Below, one piece after another: positions 44,927 to 53,115 of a DNA stretch of 64,000 nt. This DNA is from Paucibacter sp. PLA-PC-4 (GTDB lineage: Bacteria > Pseudomonadota > Gammaproteobacteria > Burkholderiales > Burkholderiaceae_C). Both the position numbers and the translations under genes were made by a program. The stretch is from NCBI RefSeq assembly GCF_026241155.1, contig NZ_JAPFGP010000016.1, forward strand, positions 98,393 through 162,392, given 5' to 3'. Below the pieces are notes generated by a model, which saw nothing but the letters and a program-made list of their open reading frames with translations, was not told where the DNA came from and searched no databases. The stretch's first letter is position 1. The number at the start of each line of letters is the position of its first letter.

Positions 44927-45122
44927 CGGGTTCCTGGGCGTGTCTGATACGTTGAACTCTAAAGATTCTGATGCTTTTGGGCTCAGGCGCGCACAGCAGC
45001 ACTGGGTCCATCCCATCGCCACGTCGCGCCACCGCTTCTTGCGCTTCCGTTATTCATCATCGAGGACACGCCCGAATGACAACCCTTCAAGATGCAGCGC
45101 AGTGGGCGCTGGCGGAGGCGAC

Positions 45123-45398
45123 AAGATCTGCATCGTATTGAAGTCGGAGCGCGGGACTGGCTACCCATGTGCCGGCGTGCGTAGCGCATGGGACCGCATC
45201 TGCACCCGGCCTGGAGTTGACGATTTAAATATTCACGACCTGCTCGGCCGGGCCGGCGCCGACGCCGACGCGATGCTTGGCGAAGAGGGGGAGGAAGACA
45301 TCACGGCCGCGCAGAAGCTACTGGGGCGCAAATCGCAGGGGATGACGCGGAACTATGTCGAGGGAAAGTATCACAAGCGGGTCAAACCATCGCGGTGA
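45123..45398 (+). pseudogene. C-terminal remnant of a tyrosine recombinase (integrase)
   Basis: The last 90 codons resemble integrase C-termini: NIHDLLGRAGADAD at the place of HxLR, then AQKLLGRKSQGMTRNYVEGKYHK with the catalytic Tyr in MTRNYVEG. The R of HxLR and the H of LLGH appear substituted and no N-terminal half is present. It ends 66 nt from the 3' end of tRNA-Arg, the usual integration site, so it is probably a scar of an old element. The frame upstream (44940-45122) is not convincing. Confidence 0.6.
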
Positions 45399-45464
45399 AA
45401 CTTGGACACGCCGAGTGTTTCTTAGACAGCGGTTAGTTAGCACTATCGCTGCGAGCCAGTATGT

Positions 45465-45541
45465 TGGCCTGCCCGGAGGGACTCGAACCCCCGACCTGCT
45501 GCTTAGAAGGCAGCTGCTCTATCCAGTTGAGCTACGGGCAG
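45465..45541 (-). tRNA. tRNA-Arg (anticodon UCU)
   Basis: A full cloverleaf reads leftward from 45541: acceptor CTGCCCG pairs with CGGGCAG (45469-45475 on the complement), D-arm GCTCAACTGGATAGAGC, anticodon loop CTTCTAA flanked by CTGC/GCAG, T-arm GGGTTCGAGTCCC, discriminator G and an encoded CCA (45465-45467). The anticodon TCT reads AGA/AGG. It is a likely attachment site given the integrase scar beside its 3' end. Confidence 0.96.
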
Positions 45542-45899
45542 AGGTGCTGTTGATGAAGAGGGGAACTTGATCGGGCCACGGGAGCCCAACTCGCGACACT
45601 CCGCTTCAAAAGCAAATGTCAACCAAACTCTAGGGCACGGCCCGAGACCTGCCAAGACCAGAGATCTCTCGCACTTCAACAACTTAACTCTCTTCCCCTG
45701 TCCCGCGACATCTCAAGAAACTCCATGAAAGCCCTGCATACGGTACACCGCTTGCAGCACGCAGACCTGAGAAGGAATCTGGAGCTCGAAACGCCTAAGA
45801 AGACTCGCTACCCCAGATCCGGCAACGGCCGGCGCCGAACGATCACAGAACTGCGGGCTATCCCGCGGGACTGGAGAGTCGGCATCATAGCTGACAGCA
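45542..45899. other. Gene-free stretch after tRNA-Arg
   Basis: No ORF with a domain, start signal or codon bias is seen. The stretch contains the upstream (promoter) side of tRNA-Arg near 45545-45620 and then apparently decayed sequence leading into the broken ECF sigma gene. Confidence 0.5.
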
Positions 45900-46320
45900 A
45901 TGGTTGAGGGGGGACGCCTGCTCCATCCTCTCCAGGGGATAGTGCCCCACCCGAGCCTCCTCCACGGTGATGTCCAGCGCGTCCCGGCTGTGCCTTCGAT
46001 GGCCGGCAAGCAGCACATAACGAAGCCGAGCTCGTGGTCGGCACTTCGGAGAGTTGTCTGCATGGCGAACACCGTTTGACATCCTTGGCCTCCTCGAACG
46101 GAGCTTTGCCACCAATGACGTCCACTGTGCTCGCTGCGCGTTAGTGGACAGAATTGATCGCGGTTCTCATCAGGAAGGCCCGCGGCTCCAGCGCAGCCTG
46201 CTCAGGCACGTCGCTGGCCAATCGCTCAAAGGCATCCTAGATGTGAACATCGGTCTTCTGGGCCGCACCACGGCGCATCAGCGCAGACCGGACGCGGGCC
46301 AAGCAGGAGGCAGTTTTCAT
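45900..46320 (-). pseudogene. Decayed ECF sigma factor gene
   Basis: Reading leftward from an ATG at 46320, RVRSALMRRGAAQKTDVHI, a TAG stop, DAFERLASDVPEQAALEP, RAFLMRTAIN and then a TAA follow the order of the intact ECF sigma at 62767-63252 (RIRDALRRRGSSTQDAEDI..., PEAFLMQTALN). After a frame change, LLAGHRRHSRDALDITVEEA resembles sigma region 4 (helix-turn-helix). At least two stops and one frameshift make it non-functional. Confidence 0.45.
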
Positions 46321-46337
46321 GATGAACCGTCCCTGGG

Positions 46338-47126
46338 TCAGTAGCCAAGTGATACCGAACCTGCATCATCGCCTCTGACAAAGCGCAGCCTGGGACGAGC
46401 CGACCCAGACAGCTTGGACAACTTGAGCCGCCGCTCGTCCCGCGAAATCGTCTGAGCCACGAACGAGACTGCAGCGGCCAGATCCACAAAGGGGCCATGG
46501 GAGGCCACAGCGCGGCACAAACCGGGACCCAACTGCTCCAAGTACTCGTCGCCCGAGCGCACCAAAGCCCGGCGACGGGGGCGCAGCATATAGAACGGCC
46601 GAAGCTCCTCCAGCACCTCGGGCCAGTTTGGCGACAACACGGCCGCCCTAGCCGCCCCTGAACCAGCTAGCAGGCACTCCAGCGCGATGCGTGCTGCAGG
46701 AACACCAGAAGCCTCACGGACGGTGCGCCGTGCTTCGGCGCGAAGGACACCGACGGTGGAAGCAGCAGACGCATGTCCCTCTCCCAAAATTCGCCGCAGC
46801 GGCGGGAGCACACTTGTCCCCGGGCACAAGGTCCGAGCATCAGGGTCCGACGCACACACCAGCGAAATCTTGTCGACGTCCCGAGCCTCCAGGTCCGCCC
46901 AGACACCGCTCCAAAACTCGTGGCCCACAGCACCACCAGGCCAGGCACCCAGAAATTCCCAGTCGCCGCCCGCCAACACGCCTACCGCCCAGGTCACCGT
47001 CGGCTGGCACGCAGTCTCATCGGAATCGGCAAGCTCTACATGCTGCTCGTCGAAGTGCACGCTGAAGTAGTGCCAACACAGAGCATGTGCGGTCCATGAA
47101 TTCGCCTTGTTTGAAGTTCTGGTCAT
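46338..47126 (-). CDS. Divergent IS256/Mutator-type transposase-like protein
   Basis: This is a 262-aa ORF; AGGAG lies before the ATG at 47126. The middle (AVGVLAGGDWEFLGAWPGG, then FWSGVWADLEARDVDKISLV) resembles the core of IS256-family transposases (ILGVRADGxREVLGxW, FWxxxLxDLxxRGVxDxLLV), and the C-terminal part (RPRRRALVRSGDEYLEQLG, then HGPFVDLAAAVSFV) follows the IESLNxxLR...RGxF...A pattern. The usual catalytic DGL is not intact, so it is probably a degenerate or repurposed transposase. The family call is a weak match by eye. Confidence 0.45.
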   Translation of the reverse strand: MTRTSNKANSWTAHALCWHYFSVHFDEQHVELADSDETACQPTVTWAVGVLAGGDWEFLGAWPGGAVGHEFWSGVWADLEARDVDKISLVCASDPDARTLCPGTSVLPPLRRILGEGHASAASTVGVLRAEARRTVREASGVPAARIALECLLAGSGAARAAVLSPNWPEVLEELRPFYMLRPRRRALVRSGDEYLEQLGPGLCRAVASHGPFVDLAAAVSFVAQTISRDERRLKLSKLSGSARPRLRFVRGDDAGSVSLGY

Positions 47127-47721
47127 CACAGGCTCCTGTGTTTCGCCCACCGGCTTTTGACGAGGAGTTCCAACCTCGAATGCCATCCATAGAGCGTGGA
47201 CCGAAAGATGCGATTAAACGAATTCGCGCATGCCAGCGAAGTCAAACCAACCCGCAAAGATCGACACTAGATTCGTCTTCAGTCGTGTGTTTCTCGAGAG
47301 AGTCACCCTGACAAAGCACATCGCAGAAGCCAGCCTGCTAGCAGCACGCATGCGACCGCAATTGTGATGGTCTTTGCACTTTGTCAGCCTACGATACTTC
47401 CCAGCAAAAGGAAACACGATTGACAGCCACCTTCACCCTCCACCGCGCGTTCGACCGAATGCCAGCCCCGGACCTCTTCAGGAAATCGAAGAGCCTCGAA
47501 ACGCCGGTCCCGCTTTCAGGGCCGTCGGGACCGTCGACGACGGCTCTTCCATTGCTGCGTGCCAGGCCAGGTGTCGACTCTCTCGTTGAGTCGCAGCCGG
47601 GCTCCACCATCCAGCTTGACGACGCTGCCGGTGGCATCATTGCGGGGCAGCCAGCCCGACGTATCCCGCTCAGATGCGGCTCCCGGGCCTCTTCCGTGAA
47701 CCGCGCGCGAGCTGACGCCTG
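47127..47721. other. Gene-free stretch
   Basis: Overlapping short frames on both strands (for example 47381-47722 and 47389-47814) lack domains and start signals. I see nothing that supports a gene. Confidence 0.4.
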
Positions 47722-47868
47722 ATGCCTCCAACAGTCGAGTTCGGGGAGTTCTGGGTCGACAATCCTGAGGTTGAGGGAGTCCTCGACCTCCGCACCGGCG
47801 CGTGCCTGCAGCACGACAGAGCTATAGGTAGCGACTACGAAGACGTCGACATCAGAAAGAGATATTGA
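47722..47868 (+). CDS. Possible 48-aa acidic ORF
   Basis: An ATG at 47722 opens a 48-codon acidic ORF (FGEFWVDNPEVEGVLDLRTG, then DYEDVDIRKRY) whose end overlaps the 3' end of the PAS gene tail to tail. The protein-like composition contrasts with the surrounding decayed DNA, but there is no family match and no clear ribosome site. It may be the tail of a lost gene. Confidence 0.2.
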   Translation: MPPTVEFGEFWVDNPEVEGVLDLRTGACLQHDRAIGSDYEDVDIRKRY

Positions 47869-49282
47869 AACTCTCGAATGTTCTGCTCGCTAGATCGACG
47901 ACGTCTTTTCCTAAAGCCAGTCCCTTCATCGAGTCCCTTGCCACCTCCAACCATTTCTTTACGCGACTCTTGTCCGGCGCACCCTCCAATGCCAATTCAT
48001 CCTTTACCTTCTCTAGGTTAAGGACCGCCTTCTTGGCATGGTCGGCGGCGGGTGCTTGTTCCAATATGGTGATCAATTGATCCAAGCTATCGAGCTGCTG
48101 CTTTCTCTTGTTGAAAGACTCGGCTATATGGATACTCTGATCCACCTCATTATTATCACCTTGAATCACCCGTTCCGACCCTGAAGCAGTGTAATTTCTG
48201 GCGCTCATGTCACCTCCTGTTTGAAGGTAGAAGTTCTGGGCAGGGACTATCCCAGCGCTTTGAGGGCTACCCTCCCTCAGCACGCGCTCATAAAAATCAA
48301 GAACATTCTTTTGAGCTCGGTAGGTATGCTGCAAAAATATAATGCGATTGCGCATGGCGAGAAGCAAGGCCTCATGCTTTTCCCAGGCAACGATTCGCGG
48401 CATATCGCTCAGATCTATGTCGCCCGACTGCACGCGTCGCATGTATTCTTTGAGATCGTCATGCACGGTGTCGTTTGAGACGGAAATGCCGGATGGCAAA
48501 ACAGTAAACTTGAATGCGATCTTGTTCGCAACGCTGCCATCAACGGAGAAGGAAATCGAGTAGCCTTTTAGTTTTGCAAATTCCTCGAATCCTTTGAGCA
48601 CATCATGGAACATGGCCTTGTGGTCATCCTGTAAGTCGAGGAATATGTAGCCCCCATGCCCGGTTCCGGTACCCCATCGCCCTTCTCGCCCGAGATCAGA
48701 TTCCAGCTCGTGAAGTCGATCACGTAATCTCTTGGCCTCAGTGATGTTGGTCATTGAGGTCATCCAGCCAGTTTGCTTACCCCGGGAGTCAATCATGGGG
48801 CTGACATAAATGCGGGCGTCGAAGAGGGTACCGTCCTTGCGCATCACCTTGACCTCGGCACCGCCCGAGGGACTGCGGCCCTGGATCTCCTGCTGCAGCA
48901 GTCTGAAGTTTTCTTCATAGTGGTCGGTGGGCCAGTATGGGAATGGCGGCCTACATCCGATCAGCTCGGCCTCGGAGAAGCCGGTCATCGCACAAAAGGC
49001 TGGGTTGACGTAGGACATGCGCGACTCCAGGTCCATGGCCCGCATGCCGGTCAGCATGGAGTTCTCCATCGCGCGGCGGAAATTGGTCTCGCTGAACAGG
49101 GCGGTCTGGATCTGCAGGCGACGGCGCTTGTCACGCCAGGCTGCGACCACCATCCAAACAGTAAATACAGAGAGCGCGAGTGCAACCCAGAGCAGCGGGT
49201 TCCCTGTGAGGTCATTCACGTGGGGTGGCCTCGACCGCGCATCAGCGGCCCTGTCCCACGAAAACGCGAGCAGCAACAGCAT
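47852..49282 (-). CDS. Membrane PAS sensor fused to a coiled-coil C-terminal tail
   Basis: This is a 476-aa protein. One membrane helix (about 31-48, LLWVALALSVFTVWMVVAAW) is followed by a PAS domain (about 68-185; MSYVNPAFCAMTGFSEAELIG, then MTNITEAKRLRDRL), like the N-terminus of PAS histidine kinases. Instead of a kinase there is a mixed region (about 205-330), a stretch with MSARNYTASGSERVIQGDNN (about 355), and a helical tail (about 380-476) with DKSRVKKWLE. By memory, that tail type (a VIQGDNN strand then a short helical bundle) is seen at the ends of bacterial conflict-system proteins. The function is unknown. Base composition changes from GC-rich in the 5' half to AT-richer in the 3' half, suggesting a recent fusion. 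Confidence 0.6.
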   Translation of the reverse strand: MLLLLAFSWDRAADARSRPPHVNDLTGNPLLWVALALSVFTVWMVVAAWRDKRRRLQIQTALFSETNFRRAMENSMLTGMRAMDLESRMSYVNPAFCAMTGFSEAELIGCRPPFPYWPTDHYEENFRLLQQEIQGRSPSGGAEVKVMRKDGTLFDARIYVSPMIDSRGKQTGWMTSMTNITEAKRLRDRLHELESDLGREGRWGTGTGHGGYIFLDLQDDHKAMFHDVLKGFEEFAKLKGYSISFSVDGSVANKIAFKFTVLPSGISVSNDTVHDDLKEYMRRVQSGDIDLSDMPRIVAWEKHEALLLAMRNRIIFLQHTYRAQKNVLDFYERVLREGSPQSAGIVPAQNFYLQTGGDMSARNYTASGSERVIQGDNNEVDQSIHIAESFNKRKQQLDSLDQLITILEQAPAADHAKKAVLNLEKVKDELALEGAPDKSRVKKWLEVARDSMKGLALGKDVVDLASRTFESFNISF

Positions 49283-49793
49283 CCATGAGAACGCTGACGT
49301 TCGCCACGGATGTCGTATTGGGGAAAGTCAGGCAGCATCGAACAATTATCCAAGACAAGGCGACAGTCGGCGCTTCGGTTGAGGCCGATAGGGTAAATCG
49401 CTCTGCACTTCTTGAACGCTGGGGTCATCACCAACAGCTTTGCGCGAGCATTGGCAAGGACAGCTCGCCGCTGTGCAGCATGACCGGCGAACCGGAGGAC
49501 CTATCCGATTCCGTCCATGGTCAACGGATGCGTGTCGCTTAGGCCCATGGCTGCGCCAGCAAGAGTCCCGGCAGTCCTTGACTTGCGGATCACAAAGGAG
49601 AAGGGCCGCAGCCTGAGAAGCTTGGCCGAGAGATTCTGCTCCGCATCCAAGCCCCCGTAGCAGGTGCGCCGGGGGGAATTGAACAAACCGTGCCAGCACG
49701 CATCAACATTGACCTCACGTTCCCGAAGGAAAGTGAGTTACTTCAAAAATCACTGCGTCGCTTTGTACCAACAGCTCTGACCTCTCCCTTCCA
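49283..49793. other. Gene-free stretch
   Basis: Only short overlapping frames are present. A minus-strand frame (49501-49686) and a plus-strand frame (49225-49542) have no recognisable domain. It is probably the PAS-gene promoter plus decayed DNA. Confidence 0.4.
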
Positions 49794-50328
49794 TTGCTCC
49801 GCACACACCGACAAACATTCGTACTGCGACGAGTTGAAGGGCAGCGGCTGAAGTTGGGGTTCGGAGCCTCGAAACTCATCATGAACGGCAAAACGGCCAC
49901 CGGACTGTTAATCCGTATTTCCCTGGTTCCAGCCCAGGTCGAGGAGCCAAATATTGAAGCCCTGCATGTGAAAACGTGTGGGGCCATTTTTTGGGGGGCG
50001 GCCGGGCGATGTCCGGCTAGTCTGCAATGTTGTGCAAGCTGAACGGGAGAGCGGCGCACTGCTGCGGGACCAATGGATGGTCTTCCTGCATGCAGAATTC
50101 GAGGTGCGCCCCATCGTGCGGCATTTGGAATCGAATGACACCCTTAGTGTCCAAGCGAGAAAAGCTGAACGCCATTGCTTGACCAAGTTGGACATCAGGA
50201 CCCTGGCCCCGAGGAACGTCGATGCTTCGATGTACGCCATGCTTGTTTCGGAAATGGATAAGTGCGCAGAGTTTGGGCAGGTCGCCTACCCGTCCGATAG
50301 CTCGGGCAAAGTAGTAGAACTGCCCTAG
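49794..50328 (+). pseudogene. Unknown ORF broken at a T6G6 run
   Basis: Frame one (49794 on; GFGASKLIMNGKTATGLLIRIS) runs into a homopolymer pair of six T and six G at 49985-49996. Frame two continues from there (GGRPGDVRLVCNVVQAE...VRHLESNDTLSVQARKAE) to a stop at 50328. Joined, they give about 177 aa. The first part loosely recalls PilZ-type sequences but I cannot assign a family. It is either a frameshift mutation or a sequencing slip. Confidence 0.25.
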
Positions 50329-50563
50329 CCTATTGAGATACCTGAAGGCGAATCCCGACGGAACGCTGCCGACCGCACTGTGTGCAGGCGAGCCCGTCTA
50401 AACGAAGAACCTCTTGACGGAACTGATGCCATGACGCGCTGCGGTAGTGGTCAACCATCACCAATAGTTGTCTTCATTGTGCTCCGGAACTTACCGGCCA
50501 GACGGCTCGAATGACCTGGGACTGCGAGCGCACGGCATCTCACAGCCAGAGATCGTCTTGGGT

Positions 50564-51178
50564 TCAAACAGGTTTGCGGCGAGTGGGCTTAGGTAGAGGT
50601 ATGGCGGGTTGGTAGTGCTCACTCGACAGGACGCGCTTTGCCGCATCCGCCATCAGCGAGAACATGAACATCAGCCAGACCCAGAACACGCCCATCATCC
50701 CCACCAGTGCCGCCGCAGCTCCACCGCCGCGTTGCCAACTCAGGGGAACCAGTAACAGGAGAACTGAGACCGATAGCGACGCAGCCAATGTGGTCAAAGC
50801 CGACACCCGCCCAAATGGAAGCCAACGTTGGGCCCAAACACCTCGCGGGTCTCGATACCCGCCCTCTAGCGCCAGAAACTTGACCCAAGGCCCCGCCTCG
50901 ATCCGATCCAGCAACAACCGCACAGGAGACTGGCGCGCCTCAATGAAGACCAGTTCGACGGGCTCGACACTGCGACCGTAGGCATCAGTCATCGCACAGT
51001 GGAAATCCAGCGGAGCTGCTTTTTTCCATGCGGACTTCTTGAAGAGTTCCCGGATTGCACGTCTTCGCTTTGAAGAGAGCAGCCACTGACGCTCTCGCAG
51101 GCGAACCCAATTCAGCAATACCCAAACCGGCACAGCAAACAGCACAGCCAAGAACCGGACATCGTTTAGCAGTTCCAT
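50564..51178 (-). CDS. Hypothetical membrane protein
   Basis: A 204-aa protein with one N-terminal membrane helix (about 8-25), a basic cytoplasmic loop (LRERQWLLSSKRRRAIRELF), a soluble middle part (about 55-115) and two further helices (about 125-147 and 155-176). No family is recognised. It stands alone between decayed segments. Coding is supported by length and clean composition. Confidence 0.5.
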   Translation of the reverse strand: MELLNDVRFLAVLFAVPVWVLLNWVRLRERQWLLSSKRRRAIRELFKKSAWKKAAPLDFHCAMTDAYGRSVEPVELVFIEARQSPVRLLLDRIEAGPWVKFLALEGGYRDPRGVWAQRWLPFGRVSALTTLAASLSVSVLLLLVPLSWQRGGGAAAALVGMMGVFWVWLMFMFSLMADAAKRVLSSEHYQPAIPLPKPTRRKPV

Positions 51179-51356
51179 ATCCCTCCCTAGGTTGCGGACT
51201 GCCCTACATGATGCGCCACCACTAGCTCACCAGATGAGCTAGCACCATGTCTACGCCAACCTTCCCAAGGGAATATTTACTCTCGGCCACGGCGACCCGA
51301 CTGTGCCGAGTGCAGGCCGATCAGACGAAGCAGCAGATGCTTCTTTGAGCGCTCGC

Positions 51357-51587
51357 CTAGAAGTCCCCCGTACCAAGCTTCAGCGGGTTCTCGCGCGAAT
51401 AAGTCTCGCCTTCGACCATACGCGCCAACGCCCGGGCAGTAATGACGTCCTCGTGCTTCTTGAAGGCATCGATCAGCGAGTACGCACCGGCTCCAGCGCC
51501 AAAGTGGTCCTCAAGTGCCTCTCTGCTGATCACCAGAGGGATAGCTCCCTGCGCCGTTGCAATACGCACATTCAGTGTTTCATCCAT
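51357..51587 (-). CDS. Small DUF1488-like protein
   Basis: A 76-aa protein with PLVISREALEDHFGAG in the middle and a C-terminal ...GDF, both typical of the DUF1488 family of small proteobacterial proteins of unknown function (pattern SREALxDHFG...F). It is a single gene with no obvious partner. The start has weak support. Confidence 0.5.
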   Translation of the reverse strand: MDETLNVRIATAQGAIPLVISREALEDHFGAGAGAYSLIDAFKKHEDVITARALARMVEGETYSRENPLKLGTGDF

Positions 51588-51897
51588 GGGAACCCCGCGT
51601 GAAGAACTGCCGTCCGGTCAGCAGTCGGGTTGCTGAAGAACCGGCGCCCTTGATCGAGGTGGATGGTACTGGCGTAATAACGGAATCGCCGCCAGAATCA
51701 GCAAAAAAGACATCAGGGGGGACATCGACACCATTGACTGCGCACAGTCGTTGCGCGGTACACCTACAACTTCCCCCGAAAACTGCTTCCGCTCGGATTG
51801 ATTTTCCTGAGCACCGGTTGCTTTCGCCTGCATCGCACATTGAAAACGTGATTGAGTAAGCCATAAGCCTTCTAAAAATCTTGGACTAGAGCAAACC
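51588..51897. other. Boundary region before the SIR2 gene
   Basis: No supported gene. Base composition drops from GC-rich to AT-rich across about 51840-51900, marking the left edge of the SIR2-HerA cassette. Confidence 0.4.
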
Positions 51898-53115
51898 ATG
51901 GATTTTCTGCACGACCCAATTCGCCACCTTCGATACTTACGCCAATCCTTGGCTCAAGATAACGAATCAATAGGTTTCTTCCTATCTGCGGGATGTCCGC
52001 TTTCTGTACCAATGCCAGACGGGCAATGGCCGCTGATCCCCGACGTGCTCAATTTAACGCGGCACATCAATAGCGCATTAGAAGCTGACCCAAATTACAA
52101 AACACTTTGCACCGAGCTAACTAAGGCCGAGCGAAATCATGAAAACATTGAGGATATTCTCAGTTTTCTCCGCAGCCTAATACTGGTTGCAAAAGGCGGC
52201 GATGTTCGTGGACTCAGCGAGCAAACACTCGATGGTTTAGAAAAGAAGATCTGCTCTGAGATTGTAAAAAAGATAAATGTTCAACTCCCATCGACGGAGA
52301 CGCCTTATCACCGACTGGGCAATTGGATTAGGTCAATTGATAGAAAATTGGCCATCGAAATATTCACCACAAACTATGATCTGCTTGCTGAGCAGAGTCT
52401 TGAGGACAATGAAGTACCCTATTTTGACGGCTTCGTAGGTGCGCGAAGGTCATTCTTTGATCTCCGCGCGCTGGAGGACAATCTGATTCCAGTCCATTGG
52501 ACGCGCCTGTGGAAAATACATGGCTCCATCAATTGGTACCAAGAAGTAAAAGACAAACAGCGCGTGGTGTACAGAGCATCAGATGTGAAGGAAGACGCAT
52601 CACATCTTATATACCCGTCGCACCTGAAATACGAGGAAAGTCGCAAAATGCCTTACCTCGCATTAATCGATCAACTGAATAGATTTATTAGGCGCAAGTC
52701 TTCGTTTTTGATCCTGTGCGGTTACTCGTTTAACGACGGTCACCTAAACGACACCATTGTTAACGCACTAAAAGCGAACCCGACCGCCATGGTGTTAGGC
52801 CTCCAGTATGGCACGTACGCTAAGGAAAATAATGGCGCAGAGTCTTATCCTGAAGCCTATCGACTGGCAAAGAAACAGCACAATCTGAATATTTGGACCT
52901 TCGATAAGGCGATTATCGGAACGAATTTAAGCGCCTGGGGCCGTTCACGCGAACGCGACGACGCTGATGCCGAGTTGAGTCAGTTTGTGATATCAAAAAC
53001 CGACGATGCCGACCCTCCGACCTACTCCACCCTTGTTCAGCTAGGTGATTTCTCCATATTCACCGAGTTCCTGAAACAAATCATTGGAACCATAGGACGG
53101 CAGCAAGATGTCTAG
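51898..53115 (+). CDS. SIR2-domain protein of a SIR2-HerA defence system
   Basis: A 405-aa protein with the SIR2 NAD-binding fold: LSAGCPLS (30-36, variant of GAGxS), TTNYD (157-161), and WKIHGSINW with the catalytic-type His at 208; LCGYSFNDGHLN lies near 275. In known SIR2-HerA pairs the SIR2 part is an NADase and/or nuclease that acts in complex with a hexameric HerA ATPase during phage attack. Its stop overlaps the herA start by 8 nt. Base composition is much AT-richer than the PGC, indicating horizontal transfer. The defence role is inferred from family and pairing. Confidence 0.88.
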   Translation: MDFLHDPIRHLRYLRQSLAQDNESIGFFLSAGCPLSVPMPDGQWPLIPDVLNLTRHINSALEADPNYKTLCTELTKAERNHENIEDILSFLRSLILVAKGGDVRGLSEQTLDGLEKKICSEIVKKINVQLPSTETPYHRLGNWIRSIDRKLAIEIFTTNYDLLAEQSLEDNEVPYFDGFVGARRSFFDLRALEDNLIPVHWTRLWKIHGSINWYQEVKDKQRVVYRASDVKEDASHLIYPSHLKYEESRKMPYLALIDQLNRFIRRKSSFLILCGYSFNDGHLNDTIVNALKANPTAMVLGLQYGTYAKENNGAESYPEAYRLAKKQHNLNIWTFDKAIIGTNLSAWGRSRERDDADAELSQFVISKTDDADPPTYSTLVQLGDFSIFTEFLKQIIGTIGRQQDV

